A DNA stretch of 9,633 bases from CAKSHP01 sp045590935 (GCA_045590935.1 JAZNSA010000044.1:1-9633), one strand, 5' to 3'; numbered from the stretch's first letter, positions 1 to 6,373 are shown. A program made the numbers and translations. The notes: generated by a model from the sequence alone, not told the origin.

Positions 1-10
1 CAGGCCAATA

Positions 11-29
11 AAAAACGCACTTGTGCGTT
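11..29 (-). terminator. Probable rho-independent terminator (second, distal) downstream of tRNA-Pro
   Basis: Read on the minus strand, a 6-bp stem (AACGCA / TGCGTT) with a 4-nt loop is followed directly by a run of T residues (TTTTATT). The T-tract lies only on the minus side, so it would stop transcription coming from the tRNA. It lies about 40 nt beyond another hairpin at 66-84 and may be a backup terminator or belong to a short transcript between them. Confidence 0.55.
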
Positions 30-65
30 GCCAGTAGTATTAGGGCTTTGCCCGAAAATGAAACA

Positions 66-84
66 CCCCCCCTTTCACGGGGGG
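66..84 (-). terminator. Probable terminator of the tRNA-Pro transcript
   Basis: A G/C-only stem of six pairs (67-72 with 79-84) with a 6-nt loop starts nine bases past the encoded CCA end of the tRNA. On the minus strand it is followed by a T-rich but interrupted tail (TGTTTCATTTT). Position and stem strength fit a tRNA terminator; the broken T-tract makes it less than textbook. Confidence 0.6.
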
Positions 85-92
85 ATATTTAT

Positions 93-169
93 TGGTCGGG
101 ATGACAGGATTTGAACCTGCGGCCCCTTCGTCCCGAACGAAGTGCGCTACCAAACTGCGCTACATCCCG
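93..169 (-). tRNA. tRNA-Pro, anticodon CGG
   Basis: The minus strand folds into a complete cloverleaf of 77 nt with an encoded CCA. The acceptor stem is CGGGATG with CATCCCG and discriminator A. The D arm is GCGC / GCGC around AGTTTGGTA. The anticodon stem is CTTCG / CGAAG with loop TTCGGGA, and the T arm is GCAGG-TTCAAAT-CCTGT, closing with a G-T pair. Loop positions 34-36 read CGG, which decodes proline codon CCG, and the G after the anticodon is usual in tRNA-Pro. Its 5' half (131-169) is nearly identical to two partial copies further upstream. I could not identify a convincing promoter immediately upstream; that region belongs to the tandem repeat. Confidence 0.95.
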
Positions 170-332
170 AAATAAAATATTTAGTTTTTTCTATATTCCC
201 GTGTCTGTGGGATAACATGTGGTCAAAACTGATTTGACCACATGTATTTTGTTTTTTAAGTCACCGTAAAGTGGCGGTGTTAAAAGGTTTGTGGGAGTTC
301 GGCTGGATACTTGCGAATTGAATAGTACCGTG
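131..332 (-). repeat. Tandem repeat unit 1 (about 202 bp), includes the 5' half of the intact tRNA-Pro
   Basis: This unit aligns end to end with 333-532 at roughly 90% identity by eye, with one 2-nt length difference and scattered substitutions. On the minus strand it starts in unique spacer DNA and ends with tRNA nucleotides 1-39, where homology between the units stops inside the anticodon loop. It contains a perfect 13-bp inverted repeat (215-245) and a short stem around 261-279 (CACCG / CGGTG). No protein-coding gene is evident. An open frame on the minus strand crosses the repeats, but it has no ribosome site and reads through tRNA sequence. Confidence 0.9.
215..257 (+). terminator. Plus-facing terminator-like hairpin in repeat unit 1
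   Basis: A perfect 13-bp stem (ACATGTGGTCAAA with TTTGACCACATGT, 215-227 and 233-245) with a 5-nt loop is followed on the plus strand by ATTTTGTTTTTT. This is a standard intrinsic-terminator shape for plus-strand transcription. On the minus strand the tail is TTATCCC, so it does not look like a terminator in that direction. The stem is unchanged in the second copy, while the loop differs. Confidence 0.6.
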
Positions 333-371
333 TCCCGAACGAAGCGCGCTACCAAACTGCGCTATATCCCG
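333..371 (-). pseudogene. Partial tRNA-Pro(CGG): 5' half only, copy 2
   Basis: On the minus strand this is tRNA-Pro nucleotides 1-39: acceptor 5' strand, D arm, 5' side of the anticodon stem and the whole anticodon loop, then it stops. The next bases (CACGGTAC) are unrelated to the 3' half, and no matching 3' anticodon strand, T arm or CCA follows. It has a C-to-T type change in the acceptor strand (CGGGATA instead of CGGGATG). It cannot form a tRNA alone. Confidence 0.85.
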
Positions 372-414
372 GAATAAAATATTTGATTTTTCTATCTCCA
401 GTGTCTATGGGATA

Positions 415-457
415 ACATGTGGTCAAAACTTGTTTGACCACATGTATTTTGTTTTTT
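415..457 (+). terminator. Plus-facing terminator-like hairpin in repeat unit 2
   Basis: The 13-bp stem is the same as in unit 1 (415-427 with 433-445), with a different 5-nt loop (ACTTG versus ACTGA) and the same ATTTTGTTTTTT tail. Conservation of the stem and tail while the loop drifts is compatible with selection on structure, but two copies are too few to prove it. Confidence 0.6.
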
Positions 458-532
458 AAGTCGCCGTAAAGTGGCGGTGTTAAAAAGTTTGTGGGAGTTC
501 GGCTAGATACTTGCGAATTGGTTAGTATCGTG

Positions 533-571
533 TCCCGAACGAAGCGCGCTACCAAACTGCGCTACATCCCG
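533..571 (-). pseudogene. Partial tRNA-Pro(CGG): 5' half only, copy 3
   Basis: This is the third copy of tRNA-Pro nucleotides 1-39, with the intact CGGGATG acceptor strand. Downstream on the minus strand it runs into repeat unit 2 (CACGATAC). Upstream it leaves the repeat: the sequence to 604 is different, apart from a short similarity (AAAAACTGAATAT versus AAAAAACTAAATAT) that may be a remnant of the original tRNA 5' flank. No 3' half is present. Confidence 0.85.
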
Positions 572-604
572 ATATTCAGTTTTTAACTTATGATTAAACG
601 CATA

Positions 605-632
605 AAAATACTGCCCATACGGGCAGTATTTT
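605..632 (-). terminator. Bidirectional terminator after ptsH
   Basis: A perfect 12-bp stem (AAAATACTGCCC with GGGCAGTATTTT) has a 4-nt loop. T-tracts occur on both sides: TATTTTTATG on minus and TATTTTAAAA on plus. It lies 19 bp past the ptsH stop codon and separates ptsH from the tRNA region. Confidence 0.9.
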
Positions 633-651
633 AAAACGCCCAAACTAAATT

Positions 652-915
652 TTATTCAGCGAAATTATTCTCAACAAGAGCCGCCAAAGCATCAATTGCT
701 TCCTTCTCATCAATACCATCAGCTATAACAGTAATTGACGTTCCTCTTGTTATTCCCAAAGACAAAACTCCAAGCAAGCTCTTTGCATTTACTCTTCTTT
801 CTTCTTTTTCAACCCAAATACTTGACTTAAATTCATTTGCTTTCTGAATAAAAAACGTTGCAGGTCTTGCATGAAGACCAACCTGATTTTCAAGGACTAT
901 TTCCCTAGAATACAT
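652..915 (-). CDS. ptsH: HPr, phosphocarrier protein of the PTS
   Basis: The product is an 87-residue cytoplasmic protein that takes phosphate from enzyme I on His15 and passes it to sugar-specific EIIA domains. In Firmicutes it is also phosphorylated on Ser46 by HPr kinase and then acts with CcpA in catabolite repression. Visible here are GLHARPA with His at residue 15 and NAKSLLGVLSLGI with Ser at residue 46. The start at 915 gives exactly the family numbering and has GGGAGGAG eight bases upstream. The frame is open to an ATG at 946-948, but that start lacks a ribosome site and would shift His15 to 26. His15 is present, so it is not the Crh type, which lacks it. The gene stands alone, without ptsI, behind its own promoter and before a strong terminator, downstream of tgt. 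Confidence 0.96.
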   Translation of the reverse strand: MYSREIVLENQVGLHARPATFFIQKANEFKSSIWVEKEERRVNAKSLLGVLSLGITRGTSITVIADGIDEKEAIDALAALVENNFAE

Positions 916-986
916 CTTGTTTCTCCTCCCAAAACGTAGAATAAACATTGTAAATATTAAAAATTTATAAGAACGCTCACACTAAT

Positions 987-1015
987 ACTATACTAGATTT
1001 TTTGCAATTAGTCAA
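987..1015 (-). promoter_or_regulatory. Sigma-A promoter of ptsH
   Basis: On the minus strand TTGACT (1010-1015) and TATAGT (987-992) are separated by exactly 17 bp. The predicted start near 980 gives a leader of about 65 nt before the ptsH start codon. No clear terminator separates tgt from this promoter, so ptsH may also receive read-through. Confidence 0.85.
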
Positions 1016-1065
1016 GAGAAATTTTAATTAATTGTTAAATTTCTACCTTATTACCTAAACTTATG

Positions 1066-2196
1066 TTAAATTCGGGTAGCAATTTTATTTATATTTTCAG
1101 CTTTGAACTCTTTAAATGAATTATTATCAAGTGCATCTCGTATTTGTTTTGCCAAATTATTATAAAAATACAAATTATGAAGCACGCATAATCTTTGCGC
1201 AAGCATTTCCTTCGCTTTAAACAAATGCCTGATATATGCTCGGCTATAGTGCCTGCAAGCCTCACAGCCACATCCTTCTTCAATTGGATTTGTATCAAGC
1301 TCGTATTTTGAATTCATCATATTCATTATTCCGTTCATCGTAAAAACATGGCCATGCCTTGCGTTTCTGCTCGGCATAACGCAATCGAAAAAGTCTACGC
1401 CTCTGTCAACCGCCTCTATTATATTCGCGGGCGTTCCAACTCCCATAAGGTATCTTGGCTTGTCTTTTGGCATAAAAGGCTCAACAGAATCAATTATGCG
1501 ATACATCTCCTCATGCGTTTCGCCAACTGCCAAACCGCCAATCGCATATCCATCTAAATCAAGCTCGGCAATTTGTTGCATATGCTCAATTCGTATATCG
1601 TCGTACGTTCCGCCTTGATTTATTCCAAAAAGCAACTGATTTTTATTAATAGTTGTTTCCTGTTGATTAAGGCGTGCCATTTCAGCCTTACAACGCTTTA
1701 ACCAGCGTGCCGTTCTTGTAGCAGACCTCCTTGTATAGTCATATTCTGCGGGATTTTCTACACACTCATCAAATGCCATTGCAATCGTTGAAGCAAGGTT
1801 TGATTGAATTCGCATACTCTCCTCAGGTCCCATGAAAATTTTTCTTCCGTCTATATGCGAAGAAAAAAACACGCCCTCTTCCTCAATTTTACGTAGCCCC
1901 GATAGTGAAAACACTTGAAAACCACCGCTGTCTGTTAAAATTGGTCTGTCCCAATTCATCATTTTATGAAGTCCGCCCAGCTTATGAACAATTTCATCAC
2001 CCGGTCTTAAGTGAAGATGATATGTATTTGAAAGCTCAACCTGGCAACCAACATTTTTCAAATCCATAGTTGAAACCCCACCCTTTATTGCCGCAATAGT
2101 TCCGACATTCATAAATACGGGGGTTTGGATAGTTCCATGTACGGTTGAAAATTCGCCTCGGCGTGCCCGACCTTCTGTTTTGATTAATTTAAACAT
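1066..2196 (-). CDS. tgt: Queuine/preQ1 tRNA-guanine transglycosylase
   Basis: A 376-residue cytoplasmic enzyme that swaps guanine 34 in tRNAs with GUN anticodons (Asp, Asn, His, Tyr) for the queuosine precursor preQ1. The length and motifs are standard. LTDSGGFQ holds the conserved Asp89. FDCVMPSRNARHG holds the likely nucleophile Asp271. GINQGG and GYAIGGLAVGE form the substrate pocket, and the zinc site is Cys309, Cys311, Cys314 and His340. The ATG at 2196 has AAGGAG about seven bases upstream. It follows queA by 67 bp, the widest gap in the ruvA-tgt run, and that gap contains a hairpin. Transcription is expected from upstream because no promoter is evident in the gap. In many Firmicutes yajC follows tgt, but here ptsH does. 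Confidence 0.97.
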   Translation of the reverse strand: MFKLIKTEGRARRGEFSTVHGTIQTPVFMNVGTIAAIKGGVSTMDLKNVGCQVELSNTYHLHLRPGDEIVHKLGGLHKMMNWDRPILTDSGGFQVFSLSGLRKIEEEGVFFSSHIDGRKIFMGPEESMRIQSNLASTIAMAFDECVENPAEYDYTRRSATRTARWLKRCKAEMARLNQQETTINKNQLLFGINQGGTYDDIRIEHMQQIAELDLDGYAIGGLAVGETHEEMYRIIDSVEPFMPKDKPRYLMGVGTPANIIEAVDRGVDFFDCVMPSRNARHGHVFTMNGIMNMMNSKYELDTNPIEEGCGCEACRHYSRAYIRHLFKAKEMLAQRLCVLHNLYFYNNLAKQIRDALDNNSFKEFKAENINKIATRI

Positions 2197-2244
2197 TTTG
2201 TATCTCCTTGTTAATTATTCACTATTACTTATTATCTATTACTT

Positions 2245-2271
2245 TTGTTTAAAGGTTTATCCTTTAAACAA
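2245..2271 (-). repeat. Perfect inverted repeat spanning the queA stop codon
   Basis: An 11-bp perfect stem (TTGTTTAAAGG with CCTTTAAACAA) surrounds a 5-nt loop. The queA stop codon TAA (2264-2266) lies inside one arm. Neither strand has a T-tract after it, so it does not look like a terminator; a 3'-end-protecting or processing hairpin between queA and tgt is possible. Next to it the 9-mer CTATTACTT occurs twice (2222-2230 and 2236-2244). Confidence 0.75.
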
Positions 2272-3289
2272 TAAGCATTGCATCGCCGAAGCTGAAGAAA
2301 CGATATTTTTCTTCAACGGCTACCTTGTACGCATTCATTATACTATCTTTGCCCGCAAACGCACTAACGAGCATTATAAGCGTAGACTCAGGAAGATGAA
2401 AATTTGTTATAAGTGCATCCACGCATTTGAACTTGTATCCCGGATATATAAAAATATCTGTCCAACCCGTCTGCGGCGCTAATCTTCCATTTTCGTCAGC
2501 AACCGTTTCAACAACCCTGTTCGACGTTGTACCAACGCAAATTACTCTTTTTCCATTTTCCTTAGCCGTATTAATTTTATCACAAGCATCCTGTTCTATA
2601 ACATAAAACTCCGAATGCATTTTATGGTCTGTTATATTATCTGCCTTAACGGGGCGAAACGTTCCAAGCCCGACATGAAGAGTAACATAAGCTATATTTA
2701 CGCCCTTATCCGAAAGCTTTTGCAAAAGCTCCTTAGTGAAGTGCAAGCCTGCAGTTGGTGCAGCGGCTGAGCCAGTATTTTTTGAATATACAGTTTGATA
2801 CCGCTCCTTATCTGCAAGCTTTTCTGTTATGTATGGCGGAAGGGGCATCTGCCCAAGCTTATCTAAAATATTTTCAAAAACTCCGTCATAATAAAATTTT
2901 ACAAGCCTATTTCCGTCGTTTACAATTTCTAAAATTTCAGCCCTTAAAAGTCCATCGCCAAATTCAAAAATAGCTCCCGGCTTCGCTCTTCTTCCCGGTT
3001 TTAATATAACCTCCCAAACATCCAACGAGCGTTTATTTAAAAGTAAAAATTCAATTGCTCCGTCTGTTCCGACCTTTTTTCCGTAAAGCCTTGCAGGAAG
3101 AACTCTTGTATCGTTCAAAACAAGGCAATCGCCCTCATTTAAAAAATCAACAATATCTCTGAAAATATGATGAGATATTTCTTTTGTATTTTTATCAAGC
3201 TTCAAAAGCCTCGACGAGCTTCTGTCGTCAAGAGGGGTTTGCGCTATCAGCTCTTGCGGTAAATCATAATAAAATTCTTGCCTTGTCAA
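2264..3289 (-). CDS. queA: S-adenosylmethionine:tRNA ribosyltransferase-isomerase
   Basis: A 341-residue cytoplasmic enzyme that transfers and isomerises the ribose of S-adenosylmethionine onto preQ1 already placed in tRNA, giving epoxyqueuosine. It acts directly after Tgt. Diagnostic motifs are YDLPQELIAQTP with DRSSSRLL at the N terminus, VLNDTRVLPARLYG (residues 57-70), GSAAAPTAGLHFT (173-185), HVGLGTFRPV (205-214), CVGTTSNR and NFHLPESTLIMLVSAF near the end. The start codon is TTG at 3287-3289; GGAGG seven bases upstream and the match to family N termini support it. It begins 15 bp after the spoIID-like gene, whose stop codon lies a few bases before the queA ribosome site, so the two are probably co-transcribed. 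Length is normal for the family. Confidence 0.97.
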   Translation of the reverse strand: MTRQEFYYDLPQELIAQTPLDDRSSSRLLKLDKNTKEISHHIFRDIVDFLNEGDCLVLNDTRVLPARLYGKKVGTDGAIEFLLLNKRSLDVWEVILKPGRRAKPGAIFEFGDGLLRAEILEIVNDGNRLVKFYYDGVFENILDKLGQMPLPPYITEKLADKERYQTVYSKNTGSAAAPTAGLHFTKELLQKLSDKGVNIAYVTLHVGLGTFRPVKADNITDHKMHSEFYVIEQDACDKINTAKENGKRVICVGTTSNRVVETVADENGRLAPQTGWTDIFIYPGYKFKCVDALITNFHLPESTLIMLVSAFAGKDSIMNAYKVAVEEKYRFFSFGDAMLIV

Positions 3290-3304
3290 GTAAATTCCTC
3301 CAAA

Positions 3305-4864
3305 TTATTGATATTTTACAACCTCTACACCGCTGTAGTAAAATTTTATAATATCAGCATAGTTAAAGCCCGCCTGTGCCATACCTTGCGCTCCGTATTG
3401 GCTCATTCCTACGCCGTGTCCGTTTCCTCGTCCGTCAAAAATAAATTCATTTGAAACAACAGTATTTGAAGCCCTTGAAGATATGCTTTTGCTTGATGAT
3501 GCACCCAAAACAGAAACATCACCATTAATTTTTGCAACTCCGTTTTGAGAAATTACGGATGAGCCGCTAAGCGCAACCTCGCCTTGCGACGTTGCCGACA
3601 AAGCATACACCTTATCACCGTTTGCTTCATTGCCGCTTATGTAAAAATATTGGCTTCTTAAATTAAAAAAGCTTCTGCATTTATCAAATGTTAAAATATG
3701 TTGCCCAGCCGTTCCTTGTATAACAAGCTTTCTTACCCTCATATCATTTCCACGCTCGGCAATCGTTAAGGATACAACATTTCCAATATTGATGCCGCTT
3801 TCAGAAAGCTTTGCTTCGATTTCAGCCGATGTGTATGGCACTTTCCATATATCCGATTTTATATTTGATACATCCTCATAAATATCCTGCTTGCTCTTTA
3901 AATAGTCAAGGCCTGCACCGCCGCCCCATGCAGAATAAACGTCCGCCGTTATTCCGCCGCTCATAGAATAGAAAAATGTTTCGGCAATTTTTCCGTTATA
4001 CATAACGACCTCACCCGACGTATCATGAGCCGCTTTGTAGGTTGACGGGGTTTCCTTTTCCGTTCCTTTATATGCCTGCGTTCGTACGTCGTCTGTTACA
4101 TCTATTCCGTACGCAAGATAACCTGTGCACCGTAGTGCGTACGACCTTGCTATAACAGCCTGTGCCTTAAGCGCCTCAGAATGCCACGACGGATACATCT
4201 CACTTCCTACAACGGATGCGAGATAGTCGTCCATTTCAACAAGGTTTATAGCTGACACGCCGTTTGAATATCTTCTGTCTGCCATAATTGCACCTCGATA
4301 TTCTCCCTTTCCCGAAACCTTAACAAAGCCTTCGTTTGGTGCGGAAAAGCACAAAACATCGCTCTCGTTTCTAAATACAAACCCATAATTTCCCGCAAGT
4401 GCAAAAACCGTTTTCGTATCTAATACAACAGGCTTAAAATCTACCGCTGTCAACTGTTTAACGGAATCTACATACGAGCTCGCCTCCTCAACAGAGTTAA
4501 AAAGACCTATAAGAACGTGAAATTTCCCGTCTATATATCCGCTGTGGGCGTGCATACCCATATTTCGTATTACAAGCGAGGTGTTCATCGCAGTCGGCAG
4601 ACTATCGTATGTCATATCGCTTATAAGATAAACTCCGCCGCCCTGCTCAACATATATGCTCTTTTCGCCTATTTGCACAAGCTTATTGAAATTTTTATCC
4701 CGTGCAAAGCCAATATTAAATCCGTTTGCACTCTCTGTAACAAATGAATATGGTGCACTTGAGCCAAAGTAAAGCCCCGCCCTTATATTTGCTGCGCTAA
4801 CTTCGGCTACAAGTGCCATCATTATCATTATGGAAAGAAAAATTATTTTTTTAAAAAGCTTCAA
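3305..4864 (-). CDS. Exported SpoIID/LytB-family protein (probable peptidoglycan lytic transglycosylase or amidase partner)
   Basis: A 519-residue protein. It begins with a basic n-region and hydrophobic segment ending near VSAA (residues 1-25), so it is secreted or membrane-anchored. Residues about 110-140 (FHVLIGLFNSVEEASSYV) look like a SPOR-type peptidoglycan-binding repeat. The SpoIID domain covers roughly 190-415, with VVGSEMYPSW, EALKAQAVIARSYA and the probable catalytic Glu222. It resumes at 478 with GRGNGHGVGMSQYGAQG. Between these lies a Ser/Val-rich insert (about 411-470). The Cys zinc ligands I recall from Clostridioides difficile SpoIID are not seen. I chose TTG at 4862-4864 because GGAAGGTGA lies just upstream; a TTG 15 bases earlier lacks a site. 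It lies 21 bp after the amidase. Whether its role is in sporulation (SpoIID) or vegetative growth (LytB-like) is undecided. Confidence 0.9.
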   Translation of the reverse strand: MKLFKKIIFLSIMIMMALVAEVSAANIRAGLYFGSSAPYSFVTESANGFNIGFARDKNFNKLVQIGEKSIYVEQGGGVYLISDMTYDSLPTAMNTSLVIRNMGMHAHSGYIDGKFHVLIGLFNSVEEASSYVDSVKQLTAVDFKPVVLDTKTVFALAGNYGFVFRNESDVLCFSAPNEGFVKVSGKGEYRGAIMADRRYSNGVSAINLVEMDDYLASVVGSEMYPSWHSEALKAQAVIARSYALRCTGYLAYGIDVTDDVRTQAYKGTEKETPSTYKAAHDTSGEVVMYNGKIAETFFYSMSGGITADVYSAWGGGAGLDYLKSKQDIYEDVSNIKSDIWKVPYTSAEIEAKLSESGINIGNVVSLTIAERGNDMRVRKLVIQGTAGQHILTFDKCRSFFNLRSQYFYISGNEANGDKVYALSATSQGEVALSGSSVISQNGVAKINGDVSVLGASSSKSISSRASNTVVSNEFIFDGRGNGHGVGMSQYGAQGMAQAGFNYADIIKFYYSGVEVVKYQ

Positions 4865-4885
4865 AAAATCACCTTCCAAAATTAA

Positions 4886-6373
4886 CTATATTGCATTTAA
4901 CGTTTCTATAATACCTTTTGCTATTGCCTCCGCCGCCTTGCTCTGCAATCCTTCGTCCATAAGCTTTCCTCTGTCGCTCGGGTTTGAGATAAACGCATTT
5001 TCAACAATGACAGACGGCATATTTACATTTCTTATAACATACATACTACTTCCGTCTAAGAGCCCTCGGTTGTTTGTACCAAGCGCACCTGGCAAATATT
5101 TTAATATGTTTTTTGCAAGAAGCGTTCCCTCTTCGCTATAGCTGTTTGACGTATGATGCATAACAAGACTTCCGTTGACAGACGAATCCGCAAACGAGTT
5201 GCAATGTATGCTTACAAACAGCGATGCCTTTTTTGTGTTAGCAAAGCTTGTCCTTTCGGAAAGCTCCCAGAAAACATCTGTATTTCTTGTATACATAACA
5301 TTAACGCCCGCATCCGCAAGCTTTTTATAAACCTTTTTTGTTATTGCAAGATTTATGTCCTTTTCATAACAAATTGTTCGCCCCTGTTCGTCCTTTCCTA
5401 TTGCGCCAACATCCTTTCCGCCATGCCCCGCATCAAGAATAACAAGGGGTTTTTCAGGCTCAGGCGGGGTTTGGGTTTCGTCAGTTGGAAAATCAAAAGC
5501 TACCGTTGCAATTTTCTTGTCTGCCGAAAGAGTAACGCTGTATTCAGGAAATTCGTTTACATCAAACACAATTCTCGCACTATTTTCAAAATTTCCCGTT
5601 CGGATTTGCTCAAGCTTTTCTCCAATTAAATACGAGGAATAGAGCTTATTTGCTGAAAAATTTTCAAAATCAATAACGATTCTTTTCGGATTATCAAGCT
5701 TCATTACGTTATAATCACTTACAGGCGAAGGAAAATAAATTGTTGCTTTATTATTAGCATATTCAATTTCATCAACCAAAGGCTTCGGCGTTGGTGTCGG
5801 CGTTGGTGTCGGCGTTGGCGTTGGTGTCGGCGTTGGCGTTGGCGTTGGTGTCGGTGCTAACGCTTTATCCATAACGTGTATAATTCCGTCAGACGCGTAA
5901 TACTCAACATTTTTATTCAACGTTTCCGATACAAACCTTATCGGCACCATAGTTTTTCCTATTCCATTGTATGCAACAAGCTTCGGCGCAATTTCCATCT
6001 GCACTTCTCTTCCGTTTACAATAGCCACACTACTGTTTAGCTGAAGCTCTATAATCGTTGTTGCACCGCAGATAAATATTTTACTCTCTTCAACACTATC
6101 ACCCTGAGACCATAAAACATCTACGCCAAGTGCCTCGCAAATTTCTCTTATTGCAACAATACTTCTGCCGTTTTCCAAAACAAGCGGCGGAATAGGCACA
6201 TCTATTTTTTTATTATTTACATAAACTCTGAATAACGTTCCATAATAATTGTGCTGCACACCATCATACGTAATAACCCCGCTGAACGACTTTGCGACCG
6301 CAAACCCATTTGTGCTGAAAATGAGCATCATAGCCATTATCAACGCCAAGCAAGATGCTACAAATTTTTTCAC
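4886..6373 (-). CDS. Secreted N-acetylmuramoyl-L-alanine amidase (Amidase_3) with copper-amine-oxidase-like N-terminal domain and AMIN domain
   Basis: A 495-residue exported cell-wall hydrolase predicted to cut between MurNAc and L-Ala of the stem peptide. In order: signal peptide (1 to about 28); copper amine oxidase N-terminal-like domain (about 45-170) with GRSIVAIREICEALG and VPIRFVSETL; a Pro-Thr linker (174-196); an AMIN-like domain (about 202-296) for envelope targeting; and the Amidase_3 catalytic domain (about 308-495). Zinc and catalytic residues are all present: His317 in LDAGHGG, Glu337 in YEKD, His390 in SIHCN and Glu458 in VENAF. I start it at GTG 6371-6373, with GGTGGTGA upstream and KKF opening the signal peptide. 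A TTG at 6391 has no ribosome site. It starts 21 bp after ruvB and precedes the spoIID-like gene by 21 bp. Confidence 0.93.
   Translation of the reverse strand: MKKFVASCLALIMAMMLIFSTNGFAVAKSFSGVITYDGVQHNYYGTLFRVYVNNKKIDVPIPPLVLENGRSIVAIREICEALGVDVLWSQGDSVEESKIFICGATTIIELQLNSSVAIVNGREVQMEIAPKLVAYNGIGKTMVPIRFVSETLNKNVEYYASDGIIHVMDKALAPTPTPTPTPTPTPTPTPTPTPTPKPLVDEIEYANNKATIYFPSPVSDYNVMKLDNPKRIVIDFENFSANKLYSSYLIGEKLEQIRTGNFENSARIVFDVNEFPEYSVTLSADKKIATVAFDFPTDETQTPPEPEKPLVILDAGHGGKDVGAIGKDEQGRTICYEKDINLAITKKVYKKLADAGVNVMYTRNTDVFWELSERTSFANTKKASLFVSIHCNSFADSSVNGSLVMHHTSNSYSEEGTLLAKNILKYLPGALGTNNRGLLDGSSMYVIRNVNMPSVIVENAFISNPSDRGKLMDEGLQSKAAEAIAKGIIETLNAI
5786..5854 (-). repeat. Hexanucleotide repeat encoding a (Pro-Thr)11-Pro linker
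   Basis: A 69-bp run of alternating Pro (CCA/CCG) and Thr (ACG/ACA) codons with a 6-bp period joins the copper-amine-oxidase-like domain to the AMIN domain. The mixed third positions show some drift, but the near-identical 6-mers would allow in-frame length change by slippage. Similar Pro-Thr linkers are common in secreted wall enzymes. Confidence 0.9.

Larger units (their letters stand above)
333..532 (-). repeat. Tandem repeat unit 2 (200 bp)
   Basis: This is the second copy of the unit at 131-332, directly abutting it. It keeps the tRNA-Pro 5' half, the 13-bp inverted repeat, and the short stem, where one A-to-G change (CGCCG versus CACCG) keeps pairing as a G-U wobble in a plus-strand RNA. 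The flanking GATACT / AGTATC inverted repeat (505-530) is perfect here and wobble-paired on the minus strand in unit 1. Divergence of about one base in ten suggests that the duplication is not very recent. Confidence 0.9.

Noticed and set aside
43..53. Small GGGC-TTT-GCCC hairpin between the two terminators
   Set aside because: Four base pairs only, with no supporting context.
181..245. TTGACC at the edge of the 13-bp inverted repeat as a -35 box for the tRNA
   Set aside because: No acceptable -10 box lies 16-18 bp downstream on the minus strand, so I did not call a tRNA promoter there.
349..555. Minus-strand open frame of 68 codons crossing the repeats
   Set aside because: It runs through tRNA halves and the hairpin, has no ribosome site, and its frame results from repeat copies. 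Not a credible protein.
131..571. CRISPR-like or T-box-like interpretation of the repeats
   Set aside because: Units are about 200 bp and contiguous, not short repeats with unique spacers, and no cas gene is nearby. No T-box consensus element is seen, and the downstream gene is a tRNA rather than an aminoacyl-tRNA synthetase or biosynthesis gene.
5153..5629. Plus-strand open frame of 158 codons opposite the amidase gene
   Set aside because: It is antisense to a well-supported gene with intact catalytic motifs, and its translation has no recognisable domain.
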